A stretch of DNA of 64,000 nucleotides from Microbacterium sp. (GCA_003248655.1 QFPM01000018.1:1-64000); one strand, 5' to 3'; positions 52,907 through 62,332 are shown, counted from the first letter of the stretch. Program-made: numbers and translations. The notes: generated by a model from the letters alone, not told the origin.

Positions 52907-54238
52907 GTGAGCAAGACCCCAAGACGGTGGATCGCTCCGATCGCCGCAGTCAGCATCGTCGGCTTCGCGCTGGCAGGTTGTAGCGGCGGACCGGGCACCG
53001 GCGGAGGCGGCGAATCCGGCGATGCCGAGAGCAACGTCGTGACCGTCTACGGCACCATCTCAGACACCGAGGCCGAACTGCTCGAGCAGTCGTGGGCGGA
53101 CTGGGAGAAGGCCAACAACATCGACATCAAGTACGAAGCGTCGAAGGAGTTCGAGGCCCAGATCGCCGTTCGCGCGCAGGGTGGTAACGCCCCCGACATC
53201 GCGATCTTCCCGCAGCCCGGTCTCATGGCGGACATGGCCAAGCTCGGCTACCTCAAGCCAGCTCCCGACGCGGTCAAGAAGAACGTCGAAGACGGCTGGA
53301 ACGAGGACTGGGCCAACTACGCCACCGTCGACGGCACGCTGTACGGCGCGCCGCTGATGGCGAGCGTCAAGGGTTGGATCTGGTACTCGCCCTCGGTCTT
53401 CGCCGAGAAGGGCTACGAGGTTCCGACCGACTGGCAGGGTCTTCTCGACCTGACCGCGAAGATGAAGGCCGACAGCGGCAACGCGCCGTGGTGCATCGGC
53501 TTCGGCTCGGACGCCGCGACCGGCTGGCCGGGCACCGACTGGATCGAGGACCTGGTCCTTCGTCAGTCCGGCACCGAGGTCTACGACAAGTGGGTCTCGA
53601 ACGAGATCCCCTTCACCGACCCGCAGATCGCCTCGGCGTTCGACGAGTTCGGCAAGATCGCGAAGAACCCTGAGTACGTCAACGCCGGCTTCGGTGGAGT
53701 CGACACGATCGTCACGACGCCGTTCGGCGACCCGGCGACGGCGCTTGTCAACGGCACGTGCTCGCTGCACCACCAGGCCTCGTTCTACGACGGCTTCATC
53801 ACCGACGCCGGCGGCAAGGTCGCCGAAGATGGCGACATCTGGGCGTTCCTGATGCCTCCGTTCGACGCGACGTCGGGCTCCGGCGGATCGGTTGTCACCG
53901 GTGGTGGCGAGATCGTCGCCGCCTTCAGCGACTCCGAGGCGACGCAGAAGGTGCAGGAGTACCTCTCCAGCGCCGACTGGGCGAACTCGCGCGTCAAGCT
54001 CGGTGGTGTGATCTCGGCCAACAAGGGTCTCGACCCGGCCAACGCCTCGAGCGACATCCTGAAGCAGGCCATCACCATCCTGCAGGCGGATGACACCACG
54101 TTCCGCTTCGACGCATCCGACCTGATGCCGTCGGCCGTCGGTTCGGGCACGTTCTGGAAGGGCATGGTCGACTGGGTCAACGGCACCGACACGGCAGCTG
54201 TCCTGGAGCAGATCGAAGCCGGCTGGCCGTCTTCCTGA
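52907..54238 (+). CDS. Carbohydrate ABC transporter substrate-binding lipoprotein
   Basis: Extracellular solute-binding protein (family 1) of 443 residues. The signal peptide ends at lipobox LAGC (Cys25), followed by a Gly/Ser linker and a bilobed binding domain (VVTVYGTISDTEAELLEQ...). The segments IAIFPQPGLMADMAKLGYL and YGAPLMASVKGWIWYSP are typical of alpha-glucoside/oligosaccharide binders. GTG 52907 has a GAGGAGG site; ATG 52892 would overlap it. It is followed by two permease genes. Confidence 0.92.
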   Translation: MSKTPRRWIAPIAAVSIVGFALAGCSGGPGTGGGGESGDAESNVVTVYGTISDTEAELLEQSWADWEKANNIDIKYEASKEFEAQIAVRAQGGNAPDIAIFPQPGLMADMAKLGYLKPAPDAVKKNVEDGWNEDWANYATVDGTLYGAPLMASVKGWIWYSPSVFAEKGYEVPTDWQGLLDLTAKMKADSGNAPWCIGFGSDAATGWPGTDWIEDLVLRQSGTEVYDKWVSNEIPFTDPQIASAFDEFGKIAKNPEYVNAGFGGVDTIVTTPFGDPATALVNGTCSLHHQASFYDGFITDAGGKVAEDGDIWAFLMPPFDATSGSGGSVVTGGGEIVAAFSDSEATQKVQEYLSSADWANSRVKLGGVISANKGLDPANASSDILKQAITILQADDTTFRFDASDLMPSAVGSGTFWKGMVDWVNGTDTAAVLEQIEAGWPSS

Positions 54239-54250
54239 TCTGATCGATCC

Positions 54251-54281
54251 GCGGGGCCGTCCCACACCGGGGCGGCCCCGC
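54251..54281 (+). other. Hairpin between binding protein and permease genes
   Basis: GCGGGGCCG (54251-54259) pairs with CGGCCCCGC (54273-54281). Such intercistronic hairpins commonly protect the abundant binding-protein mRNA 3' end or partially stop transcription before the permease genes. Confidence 0.6.
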
Positions 54282-54351
54282 TCCCGACTCCCGGACATCT
54301 CGGCCATACTCGGATTCACACGGGTTCGACGTCGCACTCGAAAGGGCATCA

Positions 54352-55491
54352 ATGACCGTCCAAGACTTCCTCCGGTGGCTGGCCACCCTCAACCCGTTCC
54401 TCGAGATCGTCGTGGTCGTGGGGGTCTTCCTCGCGGTCGTCGCGCTGATCCTCTTCTTCATCGAGATCGCGCCCCGCGAGGGCAAGATGTACACCTGGAT
54501 CCGCCTCGCGGCGTGCATCCTCGGCCCCGTCCTCGTCCTCTTCGTCTTCCAGTCATGGATCCAGGCGATGGCGGCGGCCGCCGTTCTCGGTCTCCTCTTC
54601 TTCTTCCTCGACAAGCGCGCCAAAGGCGGCGCCGGGTCGCTCTTCCAGCTCGTCGGGTTCCTGACCCCGGCGCTGGTCCTGCTCACCGTCGGGCTCGTGA
54701 TCCCGACGATCCAGACGGTATTCCAGGCGTTCATGAACTCGGCCGGCACGCGGTTCGTCGGCTTCGAGAACTTCTCGTGGATCTTCACGCAGCCGCAGAA
54801 CCTGCGCATCGTCCTCAACACGATCCTGTGGGTGCTGATCGCGCCGACGTTCTCGACGATCATGGGCCTTGCCTACGCCTACTTCATCGACAAGACGCGC
54901 GGCGAGAAGTACTACAAGATCCTCGTGTTCATGCCGATGGCGATCTCGTTCGTCGGCGCGTCGATCATCTGGCGCTTCATGTACACGCCCCGCCCCGCGG
55001 GGCAGGAGCAGATCGGCTTCCTGAACCAGGTCATCGTGTGGTTCGGCGGGCAGCCGTACAACTTCCTCGCGGATGACCCGTGGAACACCCTGTGGCTCAT
55101 CGTCGTGTTCATCTGGATCCAGACAGGTTTCGCGATGGTCGTGCTCTCCGCCGCCATCAAGGGCGTGCCGACCGAGCAGCTCGAAGCGGCGGAGCTCGAC
55201 GGTACGAACGCGTGGCAGCGGTTCATCAACGTCGTGGTCCCCGGCATCCGTCCGGCACTCATCGTCGTGCTGACGACGATCTCGATCGGATCGCTCAAGG
55301 TCTTCGACATCGTCCGCACGATGACCGCGGGCGCGAACAACACCTCGGTGCTTGCGAACGAGATGTACACGCAGTTCCGCAGCTTCGAGGCGGGCCGTTC
55401 GGCGGCGTTCGCCGTCATCCTGTTCCTGTTGGTGATGCCGATCGTGATCTACAACGCCGTGCAACTCAAGCGTCAGAGGGAGGTCCGCTGA
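54352..55491 (+). CDS. Carbohydrate ABC transporter permease (MalF-like)
   Basis: Permease of 379 residues. Two or three extra N-terminal helices (about 18-38, 48-85) precede the core six-helix domain, similar to MalF/AglF-type long permeases. The EAA loop EQLEAAELDGTNAWQRFINVVVPGIRP, which contacts the ATPase, is intact. It overlaps the next permease gene by 1 nt. Confidence 0.92.
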   Translation: MTVQDFLRWLATLNPFLEIVVVVGVFLAVVALILFFIEIAPREGKMYTWIRLAACILGPVLVLFVFQSWIQAMAAAAVLGLLFFFLDKRAKGGAGSLFQLVGFLTPALVLLTVGLVIPTIQTVFQAFMNSAGTRFVGFENFSWIFTQPQNLRIVLNTILWVLIAPTFSTIMGLAYAYFIDKTRGEKYYKILVFMPMAISFVGASIIWRFMYTPRPAGQEQIGFLNQVIVWFGGQPYNFLADDPWNTLWLIVVFIWIQTGFAMVVLSAAIKGVPTEQLEAAELDGTNAWQRFINVVVPGIRPALIVVLTTISIGSLKVFDIVRTMTAGANNTSVLANEMYTQFRSFEAGRSAAFAVILFLLVMPIVIYNAVQLKRQREVR

Positions 55492-56450
55492 TGACCGTCG
55501 CACCCGCAGCCCTGGCCGTCGACGACCAGACCGCACGCCGCGTGAAGCGCGGAGAGAAGCGGATGTTCGGGGGCACCACGAAGAAGCGGCTGTCCTCCCC
55601 GTGGGCGACCGCCGCCGCCCTCGTGATCGCCGCGATCTGGACGGTGCCGACCTTCGGTCTGTTCCTGACGTCGTTCCGCCCGCCGGAGCTCATCAACTCC
55701 AGCGGCTGGTGGACGATCTTCCAGAACTGGGGCTTCACGCTCGACAACTACTCGACGGCGCTCCAGGCCGGCAACAGTCAGCTGAACATGGCGGGCGCGT
55801 TCGTCAACTCGTTCGCGATCACCGTCCCCGCGACGATCCTGCCGATCGCGATCGCGCTACTGGCCGCCTATGCCTTCGCGTGGATGGACTTCCGCGGCAA
55901 GAACATCCTGTTCATCATGGTGTTCGCGCTGCAGATCGTGCCGCTGCAGATGGCGCTCATCCCCGTGTTGCAGCTGTTCGCGCGCGGCACGATCCTTGGG
56001 TTCCCCGTGATCGAGGCCTTTGGCTCGGTCGGCTACGCGCAGGTGTGGATCGCACACACGATCTTCGGTCTGCCGCTGGTGATCTACCTGCTGCACAACT
56101 TCGTCTCGGAGATCCCGGGCGAGGTGATCGAGGCGGCTCGCGTCGACGGCGCCGGTCACGGGCAGATCTTCTTCCGGATCATCCTGCCGCTGACCGCTCC
56201 CGCGATCGCGTCGGTCGCGATCTTCCAGTTCCTGTGGGTGTGGAACGACCTGCTGGTCGCCCTCATCTTCGCGGACGGCAACGTCGCGCCGATCACGAAG
56301 CTGCTGGCCGAGATGACCGGGTCGCGCGGTCAGGACTGGTATCTGCTCACGGCGGGCGCGTTCATCGCGCTGATCGTTCCGCTGATCGTGTTCCTGTCGC
56401 TGCAGCGATTCTTCGTGCGAGGCCTGCTGGCCGGCTCGACGAAGGGCTGA
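55491..56450 (+). CDS. Carbohydrate ABC transporter permease (MalG-like)
   Basis: Permease of 319 residues with six helices; EAA loop EIPGEVIEAARVDGAGHGQIFFRIILP intact. Forms the membrane heterodimer with the preceding gene product. No ATP-binding protein or glycosidase gene follows, so the transporter probably uses a shared MsiK-type ATPase encoded elsewhere. Confidence 0.92.
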   Translation: MTVAPAALAVDDQTARRVKRGEKRMFGGTTKKRLSSPWATAAALVIAAIWTVPTFGLFLTSFRPPELINSSGWWTIFQNWGFTLDNYSTALQAGNSQLNMAGAFVNSFAITVPATILPIAIALLAAYAFAWMDFRGKNILFIMVFALQIVPLQMALIPVLQLFARGTILGFPVIEAFGSVGYAQVWIAHTIFGLPLVIYLLHNFVSEIPGEVIEAARVDGAGHGQIFFRIILPLTAPAIASVAIFQFLWVWNDLLVALIFADGNVAPITKLLAEMTGSRGQDWYLLTAGAFIALIVPLIVFLSLQRFFVRGLLAGSTKG

Positions 56451-56486
56451 CCCGCCGCCCCCGTCCGCGAGACCCGGTCGGCGCGC

Positions 56487-56516
56487 CGAGACCCACGTTC
56501 ACGAACGTGGGTCTCG
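56487..56516. terminator. 14-bp palindrome between convergent genes
   Basis: CGAGACCCACGTTC (56487-56500) and GAACGTGGGTCTCG (56503-56516) are perfect inverse complements with only two nt between. It probably ends both the permease transcript and the opposing DUF305 transcript. No T-run is seen. Confidence 0.6.
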
Positions 56517-56551
56517 ACGCGTTTCCGCGGTCTCGCGGGAAAAGAGGGGGG

Positions 56552-57211
56552 TCAGGGGGTGCAGGACAGGGTCTGCTGGAGGCTCGTCATAAGGTCGATT
56601 TCGGCGGACTGGATCGCGATCACACCGCCCGCGACCTGCAGGGCGCGCGGGTCGGTGCCGAGCTGCACGAGCGCCTCCGCCATCGGCAGGGCGCCCTCGT
56701 GGTGACGGATCATGAGGCTCAGGAAGGTGCAGTCGGCCGCGGTGCCGGTCTGTGCGCGCATGCCGGCGATCTCGGCATCCGTCGCCATGCCCATCTGCGC
56801 CATGAGGTCGTCCGTGGATGCCGTGCCGGTCGCGTCGTGGTGGTGGGCGGTGTCGGCATCCGACATCCAGGCCATGAGCGGCCCGCCCGCCTGAGGGAGG
56901 TTCCACTTGACGAGCCAGTCGTAGAACTCGCCCTTCTGCGCCGACTGGGTCGTCGCGATGTCGTAGGCGAGGACGCGGATGTCGTCGTTCTCGGTCGTGC
57001 GGTAGATGTCCATCGCGAGCTCGACGGCCTGCCCGTGGTGCACCTGCATGTCGCGGGCGAACCCGGCCTCGGGCGAGTCGGTGCCCGGCGCCGCAGGCGA
57101 TGCGCCGAAGGTCGAGAACCGCCCGATCGCGAACGCCAGACCGGCGACGGCGAGCGCGACGAGCAGGACCGCCCACCACGGCGGCAGAGTGCGTTCGGTC
57201 TGCGCGGTCAC
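56552..57211 (-). CDS. DUF305 domain protein
   Basis: Exported or anchored protein of 219 residues: one N-terminal hydrophobic helix (about 12-33), then a four-helix ferritin-like DUF305 domain with two metal-type motifs, DMQVHHGQAVELA and MIRHHEGALPMAE. A further HHH run lies in DTAHHHDATG. Similar proteins are linked to copper or other metal handling in some bacteria, but function is not proven. GTG 57211 overlaps the DUF3105 gene by 4 nt. Confidence 0.82.
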   Translation of the reverse strand: MTAQTERTLPPWWAVLLVALAVAGLAFAIGRFSTFGASPAAPGTDSPEAGFARDMQVHHGQAVELAMDIYRTTENDDIRVLAYDIATTQSAQKGEFYDWLVKWNLPQAGGPLMAWMSDADTAHHHDATGTASTDDLMAQMGMATDAEIAGMRAQTGTAADCTFLSLMIRHHEGALPMAEALVQLGTDPRALQVAGGVIAIQSAEIDLMTSLQQTLSCTP

Positions 57212-57927
57212 GACTGCTTGCCGGGGCCGTCGATCGCGCCGCTGCACGTCGCGTTCGGCTCGGGCGCGTTCTGGTTGCGCCAGTACTCCTCGAAGAACGT
57301 CGGGATTCTCTCGTCGGAGGCGCTGTCGAGCTGCAGCTGCGCGTTCCACGCGCTCAGGACGATCGGCGACGGGAGCCCCTCGTACGGCGAGAGGATGGCG
57401 TAGGTCTTCGGCACGTGCGACTTCAGCGTCTCGAGCTCGTCGCCCGCAATCCGAGTCGGGTCATACGTGACCCAGACGGCGCCGTGCTCGAGCGAATGGA
57501 CGGCGTTCTCGTTCTGCTGCGGCTCGGTGTAGATGCCGCAGTTGAGCCAGTACTGGTTGTGCGGGCCGCCGGCCGGCGGGTTCTGCGCATAGTCGACCGT
57601 GCCCTCGACGTGCGTCGTCTGGTTGGTGAACGTCTCGACGCCCTCGATCGTCGCGCCAGTGCCGCCCGCTTCGTACGTCACGGACTTCGGCGCGAAGACG
57701 ATGGATGCCACGATGAGGGCGATGACGGCGGCCCCGGCCGTTCCTCCGACGATCCACCACATGAGTCGGCTACGCCTGCGGTGGGCGATCTGACGTTCGT
57801 ACTCGGCGAGCTTGTCGCGCTTTTGCTGCTCGCGCTGCTGCTTGACGGTGAGTTCGATCCCGGCCTGTGACGCGGGATTTCCGCTGTAGCGCTTGCCGGA
57901 GGGGCCGTTCGAGGAAGTCGGGGTCAT
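57208..57927 (-). CDS. DUF3105 domain protein
   Basis: Membrane-anchored protein of 239 residues. A charged N-terminal region precedes one helix (about 55-77). The extracytoplasmic DUF3105 domain contains PPAGGPHNQYWLNCG and NAVHSLEHGAVWVTYDP, with conserved His and Cys residues fitting a metal or redox role. First gene of a two-gene unit with the DUF305 protein, a recurrent actinobacterial pairing of unknown function. Confidence 0.82.
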   Translation of the reverse strand: MTPTSSNGPSGKRYSGNPASQAGIELTVKQQREQQKRDKLAEYERQIAHRRRSRLMWWIVGGTAGAAVIALIVASIVFAPKSVTYEAGGTGATIEGVETFTNQTTHVEGTVDYAQNPPAGGPHNQYWLNCGIYTEPQQNENAVHSLEHGAVWVTYDPTRIAGDELETLKSHVPKTYAILSPYEGLPSPIVLSAWNAQLQLDSASDERIPTFFEEYWRNQNAPEPNATCSGAIDGPGKQS

Positions 57928-58032
57928 GTGCTGTGATCTCGGCTCGGGGGACCCGCGCGGGCGTCACGGGTGGTTTGATTCTATGCGCTCGAATACGGTG
58001 CGAACCTGGGAAGGCAATATGATCGACAGGTT

Positions 58033-58048
58033 GTCGAATCGTTTCGAC
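58033..58048. promoter_or_regulatory. Palindrome upstream of Bcr/CflA gene
   Basis: GTCGAATCGTTTCGAC is an exact palindrome (GTCGAA, TCGT spacer, TTCGAC) 40 nt before the exporter start, a plausible operator for a regulator not present in this window. Confidence 0.45.
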
Positions 58049-58087
58049 GGCATCCACCGCTCCACTGAGATCCATTGATGGACACAC

Positions 58088-59419
58088 GTGCTCGATACCG
58101 CTTCGATCCCCGTGACCGCGTCGCGCCCCGCGCGCACGGCGACGGGAGCCATTCGCACGATCGGCAGTAACCCCGCGACCGCGCCCATCGTGCTCCACCC
58201 GGGTGACGCGATCCCGACCGCGCGTCGGATCATCTACATCATCCTTCTGGGTGCGCTGACGGCGCTCGGCCCGTTCACGATCGACCTCTACCTGCCCGCG
58301 TTCCCCGTGCTGCAGGAAGACTTCGAGACGACGGCCGCAGCCATCCAGCTCACCCTCACAGGCACCATGATCGGCTTTGCCGTCGGCCAGCTCGTCGTCG
58401 GTCCGCTGAGCGACACCGTGGGGCGCCGCATCCCGCTCCTGGCGGTCACCGCCCTGCACGTGCTTGCGAGCGTCGCCGCGGCGCTCGCGCCCGACCTCTT
58501 GCTGCTGAGCATCGCGCGTGTCCTGATGGGCATGGGTGCCGCGGCGGGCGGAGTCGTCGCGATGGCGATCGTCCGGGACCTGTTCGGCGGACGCCGCCTC
58601 GTCGTCATGCTGAGTCGGCTCGCGCTCGTCTCGGGCGTCGCGCCCGTCGCCGCACCGCTGATCGGATCGGCGCTCCTCGCGATCATGCCGTGGCGCGGAA
58701 TCTTCGTCGTGCTCGCGGTGTACGGCCTGGTCATGCTCGTGTCGGCGATCGTGCTCGTGCCAGAGACGCTCCCGAAGGCGCGTCGGCGCGAGAAGGGCGG
58801 CGCGACCGTCCTCCAGCGTTACCGGAGCGTCTTCAGCGACCGCGTCTTCGTCGGCGTGCTCATCATCGGCGGGATGTCGTTCAGCGGGCTGTTCTCGTAC
58901 CTGTCGGCGTCGTCGTTCCTCTTCCAGGAGACCTACGGGTTCGACGCGCGCCAGTATGGGCTGCTGTTCGCCGTGAACTCCTTCGGCGTCGTCGGGGGAG
59001 TGCAGGTGTCGTCGCGCCTGGCGGCTCGCTTCGGGCCGCAGTGGGTGCTCGCCGTGTCGACGGCTGTTCTGATCGCCGCCTCCACGGCGATCATCGTCGC
59101 CGATCAGCTGGGCGCGGGGCTGTGGGGAACCATCATCCCGCTCTTTTTCTTCATGACCGCGTGCGGGTTCACATTCCCCTGCGTGCAGGTGCTCGCCCTC
59201 GACCGACACGGCAAGGCGGCGGGGACGGCGGCATCCATCCTCGGCGCGACGAACTTCGGTGTCGCGGGGCTCATCTCCCCGCTCGTGGGGTGGCTCTCGA
59301 GGGATGCCGGGATCACCGCAACCACGATGGCGACGGTGATGGTGGGGTGCGCCGTGATCGGATGCCTGTCGCTGTGGATCGTCGTCCGGCCGCGAACGGT
59401 CGAGCGGCTCGCGCCGTGA
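58088..59419 (+). CDS. Bcr/CflA family multidrug MFS exporter
   Basis: MFS exporter of 443 residues with about 12 helices after a roughly 45-residue N-terminal tail. Typical Bcr signature GPFTIDLYLPAFPVLQEDF and motif A GPLSDTVGRRIPLL are present. Drug/H+ antiport is the expected role. GTG start at 58088; the gene stands alone between the divergent DUF pair and the PAP2 gene. Confidence 0.9.
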   Translation: MLDTASIPVTASRPARTATGAIRTIGSNPATAPIVLHPGDAIPTARRIIYIILLGALTALGPFTIDLYLPAFPVLQEDFETTAAAIQLTLTGTMIGFAVGQLVVGPLSDTVGRRIPLLAVTALHVLASVAAALAPDLLLLSIARVLMGMGAAAGGVVAMAIVRDLFGGRRLVVMLSRLALVSGVAPVAAPLIGSALLAIMPWRGIFVVLAVYGLVMLVSAIVLVPETLPKARRREKGGATVLQRYRSVFSDRVFVGVLIIGGMSFSGLFSYLSASSFLFQETYGFDARQYGLLFAVNSFGVVGGVQVSSRLAARFGPQWVLAVSTAVLIAASTAIIVADQLGAGLWGTIIPLFFFMTACGFTFPCVQVLALDRHGKAAGTAASILGATNFGVAGLISPLVGWLSRDAGITATTMATVMVGCAVIGCLSLWIVVRPRTVERLAP

Positions 59420-59450
59420 CGTGCGGCGCGGCATGGGGCAGAATGGCCCG

Positions 59451-60077
59451 ATGCGTGCGCCCTACGACGACCACACGACGACGGTCGCGCTGCAGCGCCT
59501 CGTCGTCGGGGTCGGGCTCGTCGCGGCGGCTGTCGTCATCGGCATCCTCGTTGTGGTCGAGGCGGACGTCGACCTCGACGACTGGTGGAACGGGTTCGTC
59601 TCGTTCTTCGCGCCGCTGCAGCCGATCTCGCTCGCCCTGAACTTCCTCGGCGGCGGGTGGTTCGCGACGTTCGTCGTGCCGCTCGGTGCCGCTGCGGTCT
59701 TGCTGGCGCTGCGGCGACCGTGGGGTGCCGTGTACGTCATCCTCGCGTCGGCGATGAGCGCGGCGGTCGTGCAACTGCTCAAGGCGATGTTCGGCAGGCC
59801 ACGGCCGGAAGAGATGATCGTCGTGTCGGACTTCGGCTCTTTCCCCTCCGGGCACACGGCGAACGCCGCGACGATCGCGGTCGTCGCGGTCGTGCTGTTT
59901 CCGCAGGTGTGGGTCGCGGTCGTGGGGGCCGCGTGGGTGTTCGCGATGGCGTTCAGTCGCACGCAGGTGCACGCGCACTGGTTCAGCGACACGGTGGCCG
60001 GCACCCTCGTCGGCACCGGCATGGCGCTCGTCGCTGCCGCGATCCTCACGCGGTGGCTCGTCGCCGAGAGCGGATGA
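59451..60077 (+). CDS. PAP2 family lipid phosphatase
   Basis: Membrane phosphatase of 208 residues with about five or six helices. The three-part signature is complete: KAMFGRPRP (Lys111), PSGHTA (132-137, His135) and SRTQVHAHWFSD (Ser169 to Asp180, with His176). Likely dephosphorylates isoprenoid or lipid pyrophosphates such as undecaprenyl-PP or phosphatidate. ATG 59451 is preferred over 59421 because the upstream stretch looks like a -10 region. Confidence 0.88.
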   Translation: MRAPYDDHTTTVALQRLVVGVGLVAAAVVIGILVVVEADVDLDDWWNGFVSFFAPLQPISLALNFLGGGWFATFVVPLGAAAVLLALRRPWGAVYVILASAMSAAVVQLLKAMFGRPRPEEMIVVSDFGSFPSGHTANAATIAVVAVVLFPQVWVAVVGAAWVFAMAFSRTQVHAHWFSDTVAGTLVGTGMALVAAAILTRWLVAESG

Positions 60078-60160
60078 GAGCGGCTGAGGGCGGCTAGCGC
60101 GGCGCGCGCCGTCGCGCAAGCCACTCGACGCGGACAGCAGGCGAGCCTACGCTCGCGGGC

Positions 60161-61714
60161 ATGAGCGAACTGTCGACGCCCACGGGGCGCGAGCCCGCGC
60201 TGCGCGCGCAGCCCCGGGCGGACGGGTCGGCGCTGCGGGCGCTCGTGCTCGGCGCGACGGGATACATCGGGGGCCGGCTCGTGCCCCGGCTCATCTCGGC
60301 GGGGTATCGCGTGCGGGTTCTCGCGCGCGACGCGGCACGGCTCGCGGCGTTCGACTGGGGAGAGGACGTCGACGTCGTCGAGGGGTCGGCAACGGATGCC
60401 GAGGCGCTCGCCGCCGCGTGCGCGGACATCGACGTGCTCTACTACCTCATCCACTCGATGGGGCAGGGGAAGGGTTTCGAGGAGGCTGACCTCGCCGCGG
60501 CGCGCGCCGTTGCGCGTGCCGCGGAGGGCGCGGATGTCGGGCGGATCGTGTACCTCGGCGGGCTACATCCCGAGGGGGTGCCGCTGAGTCCGCACCTGCG
60601 CTCGCGCGTCGCGGTCGGCGAGGTCTTCCTTGCGAGCACCGTGCCGACGCTCGAGCTGCAGGCCGGCGTCGTCATCGGGTCGGGGTCCGCGTCGTTCGAG
60701 ATGATCCGGCACCTCACCGACGTGCTGCCCTACATGCCGGCGCCGCGGTGGGTGCGTAACCGCATCCAGCCGATCGCCGTGCGCGACGTCCTGCACTATC
60801 TGCTGGGCGCGGCGCACGTCGACCCGGGCATCAACCGGGCGGTCGACATCGGCGGGCCCGACGTGCTCCGGTACGGGCAGATGATGAACGGCTACGCGGT
60901 CGAGGCGGGGCTGCCGCAGCGCCCGATCGCGGCGCTGCCGGTGTTCACGCCGGGCCTCGCCTCGCACTGGGTCAACGTCGTCACGCCGGTGCCGCGCGCG
61001 ATCGCGCGGCCACTCATCGCGTCGCTGCAGCACGACTGCGTCATGGACGACCACGACATCGACGCCCTGATCCCGCCGCCCGAGGGCGGCCTCACGCCGT
61101 ATCGGCGAGCCGTCGCGCTCGCCCTCGGACGCGTCGAGGCCGACACGGTCGAGACGAGCTGGCAGGATGCCGAGGTCACCGGCATCCCCTCAGATCCCCT
61201 GCCGTCGGACCCCGACTGGGCGGGCCGCACCGTCTTCACCGACGTGCGGACGGCCGAGACTCCGGCATCCGTCGAAGCGCTGTGGAGCGTGATCGAGGGG
61301 ATCGGGGGCGCGAACGGGTGGTACTCGGCGCCGCTGCTGTGGGCGCTGCGCGGGTGGATGGACCGCGTCATCGGCGGCGTCGGCCTCTCTCGTGGCCGCC
61401 GCAGCCGATCGCGCGTCGCGGTGGGCGACGCCATCGACTTCTGGCGCGTCGAGAAGGTCGAGCCCGGGCGGCTCCTGCGCCTGCGCGCAGAGATGCGGGT
61501 GCCGGGGCTCGCGTGGCTCGACCTCGCCTGCGAGTCCGGTGCGGACGGGGGAGCGGTCTACCGGCAGCGCGCCGTCTTCTTTCCCTCGGGGCTCGCCGGG
61601 CGGCTGTACTGGCTCGCCGTGCTGCCGTTCCACGGGTTCATCTTCCGCGGGATGGCGGAGCGCATCACGGCCGCCGCCGAGGCCGAGACGGATGCCGAGA
61701 CGGACGCCGCCTAG
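60161..61714 (+). CDS. NAD(P)-binding SDR-type protein with DUF2867 C-terminus
   Basis: Two-domain protein of 517 residues. The N-terminal half is an NmrA-like/extended SDR Rossmann domain (LVLGATGYIGGRLVPRL, about residues 28-44; YLIHSMGQGKGFEEADL later). The C-terminal half (about 350-510) matches DUF2867, a START/SRPBCC-like fold. Family fusion proteins are widespread in actinobacteria but of unknown substrate. It stands between PAP2 and GNAT genes. Confidence 0.85.
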   Translation: MSELSTPTGREPALRAQPRADGSALRALVLGATGYIGGRLVPRLISAGYRVRVLARDAARLAAFDWGEDVDVVEGSATDAEALAAACADIDVLYYLIHSMGQGKGFEEADLAAARAVARAAEGADVGRIVYLGGLHPEGVPLSPHLRSRVAVGEVFLASTVPTLELQAGVVIGSGSASFEMIRHLTDVLPYMPAPRWVRNRIQPIAVRDVLHYLLGAAHVDPGINRAVDIGGPDVLRYGQMMNGYAVEAGLPQRPIAALPVFTPGLASHWVNVVTPVPRAIARPLIASLQHDCVMDDHDIDALIPPPEGGLTPYRRAVALALGRVEADTVETSWQDAEVTGIPSDPLPSDPDWAGRTVFTDVRTAETPASVEALWSVIEGIGGANGWYSAPLLWALRGWMDRVIGGVGLSRGRRSRSRVAVGDAIDFWRVEKVEPGRLLRLRAEMRVPGLAWLDLACESGADGGAVYRQRAVFFPSGLAGRLYWLAVLPFHGFIFRGMAERITAAAEAETDAETDAA

Positions 61715-61723
61715 ACTCGCGGG

Positions 61724-62332
61724 ATGACCGCGATCCGCCCGTTTCGCGCGGGCGACGAGCCCGCGCTCGCGGAGATCTGCCTGAGAACGGCGGATGCCGG
61801 GGCGGACGCGTCCGGCATCCTCGCCGATGACGACCTGTGGGGCGAAGTGTTCGCGCTGCCGTACGTCGCGCGGCATCCCGACCTCGCCTTCGTCGTCGAG
61901 ACAGACGGCGGCCGCGTGGCCGGATACGTCGTCGGCACGGACGACACGCGGGAGTTCGAGGACTGGTTCGCCGCCCAGTGGTGGCCGCGGTTCGCCGCGC
62001 GCTGGCCGACGCCGGATGCCGGGGGCGGCCGTCAGGGCGACATCCTGCGCTACGCGTACGGCCGGGGTGCGGGGATCGAGCCGCTCGCCGAGGACTACCC
62101 TGCCCACCTGCACATCGACCTGCTGCCCGAGTTGCAGGGTCAGGGGTGGGGCAGGCGCCTCATCGACGCGTTCGTCGAGGCGCTGCGCGAGCGGGGCGTG
62201 ACGGGCGTGCACCTTGTGGCCGACGCGCGCAACGAGGGCGCGAGCCGCTTCTACCCGCGGGTGGGCTTCACGCCGCTCCCGTCGCCGGAGGGCGCGGTCG
62301 CGTTCGGACGGGATCTCAGCCGAGCGTCTTGA
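61724..62332 (+). CDS. GNAT family acetyltransferase
   Basis: N-acetyltransferase of 202 residues; the acetyl-CoA motif is HIDLLPELQGQGWGRRLIDAFVE (about 127-148) and the C-terminal NEGASRFYPRVGF segment follows. The layout resembles sugar-amine and protein-modifying GNATs; substrate unknown. Its 3' end overlaps the opposite-strand GNAT gene by 17 nt. Confidence 0.87.
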   Translation: MTAIRPFRAGDEPALAEICLRTADAGADASGILADDDLWGEVFALPYVARHPDLAFVVETDGGRVAGYVVGTDDTREFEDWFAAQWWPRFAARWPTPDAGGGRQGDILRYAYGRGAGIEPLAEDYPAHLHIDLLPELQGQGWGRRLIDAFVEALRERGVTGVHLVADARNEGASRFYPRVGFTPLPSPEGAVAFGRDLSRAS

